Below are positions 17,124 to 25,691 of a DNA stretch of 38,344 nucleotides, in pieces (the stretch's first letter is position 1; the number at the start of each line of letters is the position of its first letter). Location of the stretch: contig JAJPIB010000010.1 of NCBI GenBank assembly GCA_021324995.1, positions 1-38,344 on the forward strand, written 5' to 3'. The translations under genes and the position numbers were made by a program. This DNA is from Chlamydiia bacterium. Lineage in GTDB: Bacteria; Chlamydiota; Chlamydiia; Chlamydiales; Rhabdochlamydiaceae. The notes beneath the pieces are model-generated. The model saw only the letters and a list, made by a program, of their open reading frames with translations. It had not been told where the DNA came from and searched no databases.

Positions 17124-17972
17124 ATGAAACGCATTGCAGACAGAAACTCTTCTCTTTTAGACATTCTTCATCAAATGGCGCCTGATAGCTCAAAAAATAC
17201 TTTAAGGTCTTGGTTGCAATCGGGTCGCGTCACGGTAAACGGACAAAGGTCTGAGAGGGCGAATACCGAAGTCTGCGCGGGGCAGATTGTAGAGATCGGC
17301 TCAAAAGTCGCTTTCGTTAGGGGATCGCTAAGAATCGCGCATGACGATGACCAAATTGTCGTTTTGGAAAAGCCAGAAGGGTTGTTGAGCGTCGCAACCG
17401 ATTTTGAGACAAAAGCCACAGTGCACGCAATGCTCAAACGTCAGTTCCATAACCGCAGAGTCTATCCCGTCCACCGCCTCGATAGAGAGACCTCAGGGGT
17501 GATGCTCTTCGCATATACAGAAAATGCGCGAGACGCGCTTAAGTCCCAATTTGAAGAGCATACCATCGACAAGACCTATTATGCGATTGTGGAAAGAGAA
17601 ATGCCTTTGGGCCCGGGAAAGTGGGAAAGCTATTTGGAAGAGGACGATTTCTATTTCGTCAAAACCACGAATGATTCGGTCCGAGGCAAATTGGCAGTAA
17701 CTCATTACGAAGTGCTTAAAGCAGAGCGTAATCGCTCCTTGCTCCGCTTAAAGCCCCTCACCGGTCGCAAGAACCAGCTTCGGGTGCATTGCAGTGAGGC
17801 AGGACACCCTATCGTAGGCGACAAAAAATACGGTGCAAAGACCAATCCCCTCAAACGCGTCTGTCTTCACGCGCAAAAAATCACTTTTTCCCACCCGGCT
17901 TCTCGCCGCAAGATGACCTTTTCCACGCCTATTCCTCCCGCATTCTCTAAGATCATAGACATTAAACTCTAA
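17124..17972 (+). CDS. RluA/RluD-family RNA pseudouridine synthase
   Basis: The protein has 282 residues. Residues about 10-60 form an S4 RNA-binding domain (LRSWLQSGRVTVNGQRSE). The catalytic domain follows, with the signature HRLDRETSGVMLFA at 117-130; D120 is the catalytic Asp. Later family blocks are KTYYAIVE, RLKPLTGRKNQLRVHCSEAGHPIVGDKKYG and CLHAQKI. It isomerises uridine to pseudouridine in rRNA or tRNA; which position cannot be told. It stands alone between fklB and the trp operon. Confidence 0.9.
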   Translation: MKRIADRNSSLLDILHQMAPDSSKNTLRSWLQSGRVTVNGQRSERANTEVCAGQIVEIGSKVAFVRGSLRIAHDDDQIVVLEKPEGLLSVATDFETKATVHAMLKRQFHNRRVYPVHRLDRETSGVMLFAYTENARDALKSQFEEHTIDKTYYAIVEREMPLGPGKWESYLEEDDFYFVKTTNDSVRGKLAVTHYEVLKAERNRSLLRLKPLTGRKNQLRVHCSEAGHPIVGDKKYGAKTNPLKRVCLHAQKITFSHPASRRKMTFSTPIPPAFSKIIDIKL

Positions 17973-18027
17973 GGTTTAGGGACTTAATATTTAGTTGCTT
18001 CATCTTATCCAATTCTAAGATTGAAAG

Positions 18028-18057
18028 TTGACAAGTAATGGTGTACTGTTGTAACAT
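18028..18057 (+). promoter_or_regulatory. Predicted promoter of the trp operon
   Basis: A perfect TTGACA -35 box (18028-18033) is followed after 18 bases by TAACAT (18052-18057) as the best -10 candidate. The -10 box lies inside the palindrome at 18047-18064, so a bound repressor would block polymerase. Confidence 0.55.
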
Positions 18058-18064
18058 TACAACA
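18047..18064. promoter_or_regulatory. Candidate TrpR operator palindrome
   Basis: The 18-base sequence has perfect 8-base arms, TGTTGTAA and TTACAACA, around a CA centre. It overlaps the -10 box and lies 28 bases before the trpR start. It does not match the E. coli operator with its CTAG core, so assignment to TrpR rests on position and symmetry. Confidence 0.55.
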
Positions 18065-18091
18065 TATTCGAAAGAACATCGAGGAACGATC

Positions 18092-18382
18092 ATGAACGAG
18101 CGCTCTACGGAAGATGGCTGGTGGGACTTTTTGGAGCTCTGCAGCAGATTTAAGAAGAAAGAAGAATTAGGAGAACTTTTCGACCTCTTCTTTACGTTAG
18201 AAGAGAAGGAGGCCCTGTCTAAAAGGCACGGCCTGGTCAAAGCTCTTCTAGATGAACAAATGACACAGAGAGAAATCTCGGAAGCCATGCAAGTGAGTAT
18301 CTCAAAAATCACACGTGGCTCGAATGCATTAAAAATCATAAGTAAACAACTTCGGGAAGCTTTGAAGAAAAATATGGCCTAA
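18092..18382 (+). CDS. trpR: Trp operon repressor
   Basis: This 96-residue, all-helical protein has the TrpR helix-turn-helix: MTQREISEAMQVSISKITRGSNALK, where TQRE and ITRGSN are the conserved DNA-reading and Trp-binding segments. The N-terminal DGWWDFLELCSRF resembles chlamydial TrpR proteins. With bound tryptophan it should repress its own operon. The ATG at 18092 has a GAGGA site 6 bases upstream; a GTG further upstream at 18038 lies inside the predicted promoter and is rejected. Its stop codon starts the hairpin that precedes trpE. Two adjacent Trp codons occur at residues 10-11. Confidence 0.94.
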   Translation: MNERSTEDGWWDFLELCSRFKKKEELGELFDLFFTLEEKEALSKRHGLVKALLDEQMTQREISEAMQVSISKITRGSNALKIISKQLREALKKNMA

Positions 18383-18412
18383 AGCTTTCCTGGCAACAGA
18401 AGGAAAGCTTTA
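18380..18412 (+). promoter_or_regulatory. Hairpin at the trpR/trpE junction covering the trpE ribosome site
   Basis: A perfect 12-bp stem, TAAAGCTTTCCT (18380-18391) and AGGAAAGCTTTA (18401-18412), closes a 9-base loop. The left arm begins with the trpR stop codon. The right arm contains the AGGA ribosome site of trpE, whose ATG is at 18414. Ribosomes finishing trpR would melt it, so it probably couples trpE translation to trpR or tunes the ratio. A terminator is less likely because no T run follows. Confidence 0.7.
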
Positions 18413-18413
18413 A

Positions 18414-19874
18414 ATGTTTAGACAAACGACGCCCGAAGAGTTCAAGGCGGCAGCAACAGGTCAAAAGCGAGCAGTCGTCTATCAAGAATTTCCCTGCGAT
18501 GACATCACTCCAACTCAAGCTTTTTTATCTCTAAATTCTAAAGAAGGAGCTGTTCTTCTCGAGTCTGCAGTGCGGGATGAGGATCTAGGGAGATATTCTC
18601 TGCTTGCCACCGAGCCTTTTGCTGAATTCCGCTCCAAAAATAGCGTTTCTGAGTTTATATTTAAGGATGGGAAAGAGCAAAGCCCTGATCACCCCTTTAC
18701 GCATTTGCGCGAAGTGATTCGTCGCAACCGCCTCCCGGCAAATATCCATTATCCTCCTCTTGTCGGAGGCGCCATTGGATTTATCACCTATGATGCAGTT
18801 CGTCTTTTTGAGAAGATTTTCGACAGGCATCCCGACAAAGATCAGTTGCCCGATCTCTTTTTTCTATTTCATGCAGTCAATATCGCCTTTGATCATTCGA
18901 GGGGGGCTCTGCTCATCTCGGTGAATGTAGAGCTGACAGGTGATTTAGAAAAGGATTATGCAGAGGCACTACGGAAGATTCAAGTCCTTCGCGAGCAAAT
19001 AAAGTTTCCTCCAACCAGAAATGGGCAGAAAGCGGCGTCTTCATCTTCAGTGATCGAAGAAATTGAAGACGCTGAGTACTGCGAGATGGTTAAAAAAGCA
19101 AAGGAGCACATCTTTAAGGGAGAAGCTTTTCAAATCGTCCTTTCTCGTACCTTTTCCTGTCCTTATGAGGGAAATCCTTTTGATATCTATCGCGCTTTGC
19201 GAATGACCAATCCTTCGCCATTTATGTTCTACATGCAAACGAAAGATTATGCGATCGCTGGGGCTTCTCCTGAAAGACTAGTGAAGTTGGAGAAAGGAAA
19301 ATTGCAAACGATGCCGATTGCCGGTACGCGTCCGCGCATTCCTGGAGAAGAAGATAAAACGGTTTTAGAGCTTCTGCAGGATCCAAAAGAGGATGCTGAG
19401 CACATGATGCTTGTCGATTTAGGAAGAAATGATCTGGGTGGGGTTTCTACCGTAGGAAGCGTGAAAGTGAACCAATTAAAAACAGCGAGATATTTTCCTC
19501 ATGTGATTCATTTAGTCAGTCAGATTGAATCCACTCTTTCCGATGCGCATGATGCTTTAGACGCTCTCAAAGCCGTATTTCCAGCGGGAACGCTGACAGG
19601 AGCCCCCAAGATCAGCGCGATGCATATTATTGATCAACTCGAGTCATCGCGTCGCGGCATTTATGGCGGAGCGATCTGCACGATCGATAACAATGGCAAC
19701 TTAGACAGCTGCATCGCTATTCGCACTGCTTTTATCAAGGACGGAATGGCTTCTGTTCGGGCTGGAGCGGGAATTGTTCTTGATTCCGATCCCGAAAAGG
19801 AAGCTGAAGAAACAAGAGTGAAAGCTAAAGGCGTCATTAACGCGATTCATCTCGCAAACGAGGGTATTTTATGA
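18414..19874 (+). CDS. trpE: Anthranilate synthase component I
   Basis: This 486-residue enzyme makes anthranilate from chorismate using ammonia from TrpG. The N-terminal domain has the tryptophan feedback site motif LLES (GAVLLESAVRDEDLGRYSLL), so end-product inhibition is likely. The C-terminal chorismate-binding domain has FQIVLSR, PSPFMFYM, GASPERLVKLEKGK, PIAGTRPR, DLGRNDLG, FPAGTLTGAPKISAM and RRGIYGGAICTID. It contains no Trp residue. It overlaps trpG by 4 bases (ATGA). Translation probably depends on opening of the hairpin at 18380-18412. Confidence 0.96.
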   Translation: MFRQTTPEEFKAAATGQKRAVVYQEFPCDDITPTQAFLSLNSKEGAVLLESAVRDEDLGRYSLLATEPFAEFRSKNSVSEFIFKDGKEQSPDHPFTHLREVIRRNRLPANIHYPPLVGGAIGFITYDAVRLFEKIFDRHPDKDQLPDLFFLFHAVNIAFDHSRGALLISVNVELTGDLEKDYAEALRKIQVLREQIKFPPTRNGQKAASSSSVIEEIEDAEYCEMVKKAKEHIFKGEAFQIVLSRTFSCPYEGNPFDIYRALRMTNPSPFMFYMQTKDYAIAGASPERLVKLEKGKLQTMPIAGTRPRIPGEEDKTVLELLQDPKEDAEHMMLVDLGRNDLGGVSTVGSVKVNQLKTARYFPHVIHLVSQIESTLSDAHDALDALKAVFPAGTLTGAPKISAMHIIDQLESSRRGIYGGAICTIDNNGNLDSCIAIRTAFIKDGMASVRAGAGIVLDSDPEKEAEETRVKAKGVINAIHLANEGIL

Positions 19875-20446
19875 TTCTTCTCATTGATAACTACGATAGT
19901 TTCACCCAAAACCTTTACCAGTTGATTGCAGCGATTTATCCAGAGATCAAAATCGTGCGCAATGATTGTATCACATTAGAAGAAGTCAAGGCGTTGAACC
20001 CAAAGGCGATTATTTTATCTCCAGGTCCTGGACACCCTAGAGAATCGGGCATTTGCATCGATGTCATTCACAATTTGGCACCGACTGTACCGATTTTGGG
20101 TGTTTGTCTCGGACATCAAGCGATCGGGTTTGCTTTTGGCGGGGATGTGATTTCTGCTCCGGAAAAATTCCATGGGAAAAAATCTCCGATGTTCCACAGA
20201 AGGCAAAGGATGTTCAAAGGGGCCTCTCTTCCAGTGAACATCGGGCGCTACCATTCTTTGGTCATCGATAAAAAGACGCTGCCTTCTTGTCTTTCTGTAG
20301 AAGCAGAAGATGCTTCAGGCGTCATCATGGCTCTTAAGCACAACGATTATCCGTGCTACGGAGTGCAGTTTCATCCCGAATCAATCATGACATCGCAAGG
20401 AGATTTGATGATCCGCAATTTCCTTAAAGAGATAGGGTTATGTTAA
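19871..20446 (+). CDS. trpG: Anthranilate synthase glutamine amidotransferase component
   Basis: This 191-residue class I glutamine amidotransferase supplies ammonia to TrpE. The triad is visible: the nucleophile Cys in LGVCLGHQAIG and His plus Glu in VQFHPESIMT. The oxyanion segment is LSPGPGHP, and the N-terminus LLIDNYDSFTQNL is typical of TrpG and PabA. With trpE directly upstream and trpD downstream, the trp role is clear, although such proteins may also serve folate synthesis. It has no Trp residue and overlaps trpD by 7 bases. Confidence 0.95.
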   Translation: MILLIDNYDSFTQNLYQLIAAIYPEIKIVRNDCITLEEVKALNPKAIILSPGPGHPRESGICIDVIHNLAPTVPILGVCLGHQAIGFAFGGDVISAPEKFHGKKSPMFHRRQRMFKGASLPVNIGRYHSLVIDKKTLPSCLSVEAEDASGVIMALKHNDYPCYGVQFHPESIMTSQGDLMIRNFLKEIGLC

Positions 20447-21435
20447 AGCCGGCGATTGAAAAGCTAATTCATAGGGAAAATTTGACCCAAGAGCAAAGCA
20501 AGCATGCGATTCAAGACGTTCTTGGTGGTGCCAATATTCCCCAGATTGCCGCGTTCCTCATGCTTATGCGTGCAAAAGGAGAAACTGTTGAAGAGGTACA
20601 TGGAGTGATCGATGCGATGCGCTCAGCGATGATTCCTGTTCAGGTAGGATGTCCTGTCCTCGATATCGTAGGTACCGGAGGAGATGGGTTGCATACGCTG
20701 AATATCTCGACGGCGGCTGCGATTTTGGCAGCGAGTTGCGGAGTTAAAGTAGCTAAACATGGCAATCGCAGCGTCTCTTCGCGTGCAGGCTCTGCGGATG
20801 TGCTTGAGGCGTTAGGAATTAATATCCACAGGCCGCCGCATTGCATCGCCTCTAGTGTTAAAGACATTGGCATCGGTTTTATGTTTGCTCCCGATTATCA
20901 CCCTGCTTTTAAACGCCTTAAGGAAATCCGAAAGGATTTGGAAACGCGAACAGTTTTTAATATTTTAGGTCCTTTGCTTAATCCTGCAAATGCAGAGCAT
21001 TTAATGTTGGGGGTGTTTTCTGAAGATTTATTGGATACTGTGGCAGAGCTTCTTCTGCGTTTAAAGCAAGACCGCTCTTTTGTGTTTCATGGCTGCGGCC
21101 TGGATGAACTGTCGTGTATTGGACCTGCTCGCGTGATTGAGGTCAGTCCAAAAGGGAAACATTCCTTCCTTCTCGATCCGCTCGAGTTTGGGCTCAAGCG
21201 CTGCGCGATCAGTGATCTTCGCGGCAAAGACGCGCAATACAATGCGAAAAAAATGATCGAAGCTTTCGAAGGCGTAGAGAGCGCTTTTTCTGATACGATG
21301 GCTCTAAATACAGGGGTTGCTTGCTATCTCTACGGGACGGTCGATTCGATTCAAAAAGGAATCGAGCTGGCAAAAACTCACTTAAAGGAAAAGAGAGCGC
21401 TTCATCTTCTTAACCAATGGAAAGCTTATGTCTAA
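20440..21435 (+). CDS. trpD: Anthranilate phosphoribosyltransferase
   Basis: This 331-residue enzyme joins anthranilate to phosphoribosyl pyrophosphate. The PRPP site is DIVGTGGDGLHTLNIST, followed by VKVAKHGNRSVSSRAGSADVLEALG. The later FMFAPDYHPAFKRLKEIRKDL and RTVFNILGPLLNPA are strongly conserved in the family. Only one Trp occurs, near the C-terminus. It overlaps trpC by 8 bases. Confidence 0.95.
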   Translation: MLKPAIEKLIHRENLTQEQSKHAIQDVLGGANIPQIAAFLMLMRAKGETVEEVHGVIDAMRSAMIPVQVGCPVLDIVGTGGDGLHTLNISTAAAILAASCGVKVAKHGNRSVSSRAGSADVLEALGINIHRPPHCIASSVKDIGIGFMFAPDYHPAFKRLKEIRKDLETRTVFNILGPLLNPANAEHLMLGVFSEDLLDTVAELLLRLKQDRSFVFHGCGLDELSCIGPARVIEVSPKGKHSFLLDPLEFGLKRCAISDLRGKDAQYNAKKMIEAFEGVESAFSDTMALNTGVACYLYGTVDSIQKGIELAKTHLKEKRALHLLNQWKAYV

Positions 21436-22162
21436 TTTTCTTGCAGAAATTTTAAAAAGAAAGCAGCGCGAAGTCGAATCTTTGGTAAGCCCTGTTCGCT
21501 TTGAAGAGGCGCTAAAAAAAGAAGGTTTGTCTGTGATCGCGGAGATCAAACGCAAGTCCCCTTCTAAAGGAGTACTCAATTCCGCAATCGATCCTGTGGA
21601 ACTGGCAAAAAAATACGTCGCAGGCGGTGCTTCGGCGATTTCCGTATTGACTGATGAGGAAGGTTTTGGAGGGAAGCTAGAAGACTTAAAAGCTGTCATT
21701 GCGGCTTGTCCCGGAATCCCTGTGCTTCGGAAAGACTTCATTATCGACCTCAAGCAGCTTGATGAGACGGCAAGAGCAGGGGCTCACGCCGTTTTGCTCA
21801 TTGTAGCCGCTTTGGGAGAGAAATTATCTGAATTTATTCAAGCTGCAAAAAATTACGGATTAGAAACGCTTGTTGAAGTGCACGATCTGGATGAATTGAA
21901 ATTAGCGCAGAAGGCAGGAAGCGCGATCATTGGTGTGAATAACCGCAATTTATCGACATTTAAGGTTTCTCTCGAGACTGCAAAAAACCTCAGTTCGCAT
22001 TTCTTACCGCATGTGATCAAAGTTGCAGAATCGGGGATCGAGAATCAAGAGGATGCCGCTGTGATGCGCAAAGCGGGCTACGATGCTGTTCTCGTAGGTG
22101 AATCCCTTGTTAAATCTTTACATCCTGAAGCCCTTATCGAGGAGATGCGCCATGCTCATTAA
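21428..22162 (+). CDS. trpC: Indole-3-glycerol phosphate synthase
   Basis: This 244-residue (beta/alpha)8 barrel closes the ring of carboxyphenylamino-deoxyribulose phosphate to indole-3-glycerol phosphate. The family signature is VIAEIKRKSPSKGVL near residue 36. Catalytic-type residues follow in SVLTDEEGFGG, VLRKDFIID, LLIVAAL, LVEVHD, IIGVNNRNLSTF and VAESGI. It is separate from trpF, unlike the fused E. coli enzyme. It has no Trp residue and overlaps trpF by 11 bases. Confidence 0.95.
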   Translation: MSNFLAEILKRKQREVESLVSPVRFEEALKKEGLSVIAEIKRKSPSKGVLNSAIDPVELAKKYVAGGASAISVLTDEEGFGGKLEDLKAVIAACPGIPVLRKDFIIDLKQLDETARAGAHAVLLIVAALGEKLSEFIQAAKNYGLETLVEVHDLDELKLAQKAGSAIIGVNNRNLSTFKVSLETAKNLSSHFLPHVIKVAESGIENQEDAAVMRKAGYDAVLVGESLVKSLHPEALIEEMRHAH

Positions 22163-22721
22163 AATTTGTGGAGTTCGCGATCCAGAGACAGCGTTTTTTG
22201 CAGCAGAGAGTGGAGCCCACTTCATTGGGATGGTTTTGACACCAGGTTATGAGCGCAGTGTAAGCATTCTCGATGCGAAGCAGATTGCAGAAGCGGCACG
22301 TCGAGGAGGAGCAGAACCTGTCGCAGTTTTTGTTTCGGAAACCTCTGCAGAAATTGAAGCTGCGTGTGCCCAGATGCAAATAGAGATGGTTCAGGCTTAT
22401 ACCCATGAATTGCCTTTAGCCTCTCATTTGAAGCGTTTTTATGTCAACGCGCCTTACGCAGCGCTCCGCCAGGGAAAAGACTTTTTGCTCATCGAAAGCG
22501 AGAATCCCGGAAGCGGAACGAAGATAGATCCAAAAACATTTGTCATGCCCGAAGAAAAAGAGTTTTTTTTGGCGGGAGGATTAACTCCTTCAAATGTCCA
22601 GGAAATGATCGCTCTTTATCGCCCCAGTGGTGTGGATGTTTCAAGTGGGGTGGAAAAAGACAAAATAAAAAACAGAGATTTAATCCTAGAATTTATCCAG
22701 AAGGTAAAAACCCATGAATAG
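22152..22721 (+). CDS. trpF: Phosphoribosylanthranilate isomerase
   Basis: This 189-residue barrel enzyme performs the Amadori rearrangement before TrpC. Typical blocks are [12 protein letters not shown] at the start (catalytic Cys), the HFIGMVL strand, [18 protein letters not shown] and [10 protein letters not shown]. The ATG at 22152 is chosen because it begins right at the conserved strand and has a GGAG site 8 bases upstream; the open frame further upstream lies inside trpC. The sequence is about ten residues shorter than most TrpF, with a compact middle part. It has no Trp residue. Confidence 0.93.
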   Translation: MLIKICGVRDPETAFFAAESGAHFIGMVLTPGYERSVSILDAKQIAEAARRGGAEPVAVFVSETSAEIEAACAQMQIEMVQAYTHELPLASHLKRFYVNAPYAALRQGKDFLLIESENPGSGTKIDPKTFVMPEEKEFFLAGGLTPSNVQEMIALYRPSGVDVSSGVEKDKIKNRDLILEFIQKVKTHE

Positions 22722-23874
22722 GAAGTTTGGAGGAGTCTATTTGCCAGAACTGTTGATGGCGCCGATCGAAGCCCTGCAAAAAGGGTGGGAAGCGCTTGGC
22801 TCTGACGTGGATTTTATCGAGCAATTTTTGAAACTTCTCAAGGATTACGCAGGAAGGGAAACTCCTGTGACGGAAGTGAAGCGTTTTGCAGAAGCGGTTT
22901 CAGGCCCGCGCATCTTCTTAAAAAGGGAAGATCTTTTGCATACAGGTGCGCATAAGCTCAACAATGCCTTAGGGCAATGTCTTCTCGCTAAAAAAATGGG
23001 AAAAAAAAGAATCATCGCAGAAACCGGCGCCGGTCAGCATGGCGTTGCGACAGCAACAGCGTGTGCATTTCTCGGTCTGGAGTGTGTTGTTTACATGGGA
23101 AAAGTCGATATGGATCGGCAATCTCCTAATGTCGCAAGAATGCGTCTTCTCGGAGCTCAAGTGATCTCAGTAGAGCAAGGGGCGATGACGCTCAAAGATG
23201 CCGTTAATGAAGCATTGCGCGATTGGTCATCGAGCTATGAAGACACACATTACTGCTTGGGTTCTGTGCTAGGGCCTTACCCTTATCCTGAGATGGTAGC
23301 CACTTTTCAATCTGTCATCGGCACAGAGGCGCGCTCTCAGATGTATGAGAAAATCGGAAAGGATCCCGATCTCGTCATTGCCTGTGTAGGCGGCGGATCG
23401 AACGCAATCGGCATTTTTTCAGCGTTTATTGAAAACCCTACAGTTGCCCTTATCGGAGTCGAAGCGGGAGGAAAAGGAAACGAGTTAGGGGAGCACGCCG
23501 CCCGCTTTAAGGGAGGAAGTCCTGGAGTGCTACACGGATGCTATACCTATCTTTTACAAGATTCCTGTGGGCAGGTTGCAGAAACTCACTCGATTTCAGC
23601 AGGATTAGACTATCCCGCTGTAGGTCCTCAGCATGCTGACCTTTACGCATCAGGAAGGGCAAATTATGCAAGCGTCACGGATAAAGAAGCGCTTGCTGCA
23701 TTTAAACTACTTGCGCAGACAGAAGGAATCATTCCTGCTCTGGAATCTTCGCACGCGCTCGCTTATGCGGCAAAAACGGCGCGCGATTTACCCAAGGACC
23801 ACACAATTCTTATTAATCTTTCAGGAAGGGGAGAAAAGGATTTACCCCAATTCATTGCAATGGGGGATTTATGA
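22714..23874 (+). CDS. trpB: Tryptophan synthase beta chain
   Basis: This 386-residue PLP enzyme condenses indole with serine. The PLP lysine is in [11 protein letters not shown]. Conserved stretches are [63 protein letters not shown] and [14 protein letters not shown]. This is the common TrpB1 type that pairs with TrpA. Only two Trp residues are present. It overlaps trpF by 8 bases and trpA by 4. Confidence 0.96.
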   Translation: MNRKFGGVYLPELLMAPIEALQKGWEALGSDVDFIEQFLKLLKDYAGRETPVTEVKRFAEAVSGPRIFLKREDLLHTGAHKLNNALGQCLLAKKMGKKRIIAETGAGQHGVATATACAFLGLECVVYMGKVDMDRQSPNVARMRLLGAQVISVEQGAMTLKDAVNEALRDWSSSYEDTHYCLGSVLGPYPYPEMVATFQSVIGTEARSQMYEKIGKDPDLVIACVGGGSNAIGIFSAFIENPTVALIGVEAGGKGNELGEHAARFKGGSPGVLHGCYTYLLQDSCGQVAETHSISAGLDYPAVGPQHADLYASGRANYASVTDKEALAAFKLLAQTEGIIPALESSHALAYAAKTARDLPKDHTILINLSGRGEKDLPQFIAMGDL

Positions 23875-24611
23875 TCGCTAAGACATTTGCTAAAGGTCCT
23901 GCATTGATCGGTTATTTCACTTTAGGGGATGGAGGCATGGATTACTCCTTGGCTTCCGCACTGGCGCTTGTCGAAGGCGGCGTAGACCTTTTGGAGATCG
24001 GTCTTCCCTTTTCAGACCCTGTGGCAGATGGTCCCATCATCCAGAAGGCGATGGAGCGTTCTTTAAAAAATGGCACCAAGACTCAGGACTTGATTCCATT
24101 TATTAAGGCTTTTCGGGAGAAGAGTCAGGTTCCTATCGTCGTGTTTAGTTATTACAATCCCATTTTAGCTGCAGGAAAAAGGTTTTTAGACGAGGCACAC
24201 GCTGCGGGAGCAAATGGCATTCTCATCGTAGACTTGCCCTTCGAAGAGATACCGCAATCGGCTTTAGACCCTATTCTCATCGTTTCAGCATCCACATCCC
24301 AAGAGCGTTTAGAGAAGATTGTTCAAAAGGGGAGGGGATTCATTTATTACGTTTGTCAGAAAGGAACGACGGGAATGCGCGGACAATTGCCCCTCGGCTC
24401 TTCTTCCGCGATTTCCCGGATTAAACAAGCGACCCGACTCCCGGTAGCTATTGGTTTCGGCATCAGCAATAAAGAAACGGCAGAGCAAGCCTTTGAATTT
24501 GCAGATGGCGTCGTTGTCGGATCTTACTTCGTAGAAGCCATGGGAAGAAAAGCCAGCACAGAAGAACTCAAACAACTTGTAAAAAACATTGATCCAAGGA
24601 GAACTCAATGA
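23871..24611 (+). CDS. trpA: Tryptophan synthase alpha chain
   Basis: This 246-residue barrel cleaves indole-3-glycerol phosphate to indole and glyceraldehyde 3-phosphate, with indole channelled to TrpB. The catalytic Glu and Asp lie in [19 protein letters not shown]. Other family blocks are [32 protein letters not shown] and [11 protein letters not shown]. It has no Trp residue. It overlaps the DAHP synthase gene by 4 bases (ATGA). Confidence 0.95.
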   Translation: MIAKTFAKGPALIGYFTLGDGGMDYSLASALALVEGGVDLLEIGLPFSDPVADGPIIQKAMERSLKNGTKTQDLIPFIKAFREKSQVPIVVFSYYNPILAAGKRFLDEAHAAGANGILIVDLPFEEIPQSALDPILIVSASTSQERLEKIVQKGRGFIYYVCQKGTTGMRGQLPLGSSSAISRIKQATRLPVAIGFGISNKETAEQAFEFADGVVVGSYFVEAMGRKASTEELKQLVKNIDPRRTQ

Positions 24612-25627
24612 TCATCCTTATCGACAGAAAAGCAAAACTCGAAGAGATTTCCGAATTGCAGAAACATTTCGATTGGATGGGTATCAAAGCCAATCTCGTG
24701 GAAAGAGAAGGAAGGCTTTGCTTAGCCCTTGTCGCAGGTATCGACAAAACTGTAGATATTAACCAATTTAAAACCCTGCCTCTAATTGAGGAGATTCTTC
24801 CTCTTTCTCAGCCGTATAAACTTGCGGCTAAAGAGACCAAGAATGCGCGCACTCACATCGAATGCAAAGGGAGCGTCATTGGCGGAAAGCAGCTTGCTAT
24901 CATGGCAGGACCGTGCAGCATCGAGTCGCTTGAACAGATCATGGCTTGTGCAAAATGCGTTAAAGAAGCAGGGGGAAACATTTTGCGCGGCGGAGCTTTC
25001 AAGCCGCGCACTTCTCCGTACGCTTTTCAGGGTCTTGGAGAAATGGGATTAAAATACCTTCAAGAAGCGGGAGAAAAATATGGCCTTCTCACTGTTTCAG
25101 AAGTGATGGATCCCGATCAAATCGAGCTTGTGGCAGCTTACTCAGATATTTTACAGATCGGCGCCCGCAATATGCAGAATTTTAGCCTTCTCAAAAAGTT
25201 GGGCACTGTCCAAAATCCAATATTGCTTAAACGGGGGCTTTCTGCGACATATCAGGATCTTCTCATGTCTGCAGAGTACGTCCTTGCTGCTGGGAACCCC
25301 AACGTGATCCTTTGCGAGAGGGGAATCCGCACTTACGAAACCTATAGTCGCAACACGCTTGATCTAGCCGCTGTGCCTATTCTCCAAGAGTTGTCCCACT
25401 TGCCTGTCATCGTTGATCCAAGCCATGGCACAGGAATTCGCAAAATGGTGCCTCCCATGGCCAAAGCCGGTATTGCCGCAGGAGCAGATGGCCTCATGGT
25501 CGAAATTCACCCCACCCCAGATAAAGCCTTTTCAGATGCGGATCAGACTTTGAGCTTTGAGCAGTTTAAGACAATGATGGAAGCACTCAAGCAACTTGCG
25601 CCGATTGTAGATCGATGTTTTTTATAG
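24608..25627 (+). CDS. aroF: 3-deoxy-7-phosphoheptulonate (DAHP) synthase, type I-beta
   Basis: This 339-residue enzyme starts the shikimate pathway from phosphoenolpyruvate and erythrose 4-phosphate. Residues 1-80 form a ferredoxin-like regulatory domain as in the Thermotoga-type enzyme. The barrel follows, with the metal Cys in [10 protein letters not shown] and with [45 protein letters not shown] and VDPSHGTG. Its place at the end of the trp operon means TrpR would control entry to the pathway as well as its last branch. It has one Trp residue. No clear terminator hairpin follows. Confidence 0.94.
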   Translation: MIILIDRKAKLEEISELQKHFDWMGIKANLVEREGRLCLALVAGIDKTVDINQFKTLPLIEEILPLSQPYKLAAKETKNARTHIECKGSVIGGKQLAIMAGPCSIESLEQIMACAKCVKEAGGNILRGGAFKPRTSPYAFQGLGEMGLKYLQEAGEKYGLLTVSEVMDPDQIELVAAYSDILQIGARNMQNFSLLKKLGTVQNPILLKRGLSATYQDLLMSAEYVLAAGNPNVILCERGIRTYETYSRNTLDLAAVPILQELSHLPVIVDPSHGTGIRKMVPPMAKAGIAAGADGLMVEIHPTPDKAFSDADQTLSFEQFKTMMEALKQLAPIVDRCFL

Positions 25628-25691
25628 TGTAAAAAAAGCGAAAATAATAGATAATTTTGGCTCAAATTTTTTAAATTAAAGTAGATTATCT

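Noticed and set aside
18038..18091. Longer TrpR starting with GTG 18038
   Set aside because: It would begin inside the predicted promoter, before the -10 box; the ATG at 18092 has a good ribosome site and matches TrpR length.
18380..18412. Intrinsic terminator between trpR and trpE
   Set aside because: The stem is strong enough but the following bases are AAATG, with no T run, and the right arm contains the trpE ribosome site.
18065..18413. Classical trp attenuator with a Trp-rich leader peptide
   Set aside because: No separate leader peptide with a Trp run and no terminator with a T tract is visible; only the trpR gene with two Trp codons and a ribosome-site hairpin.
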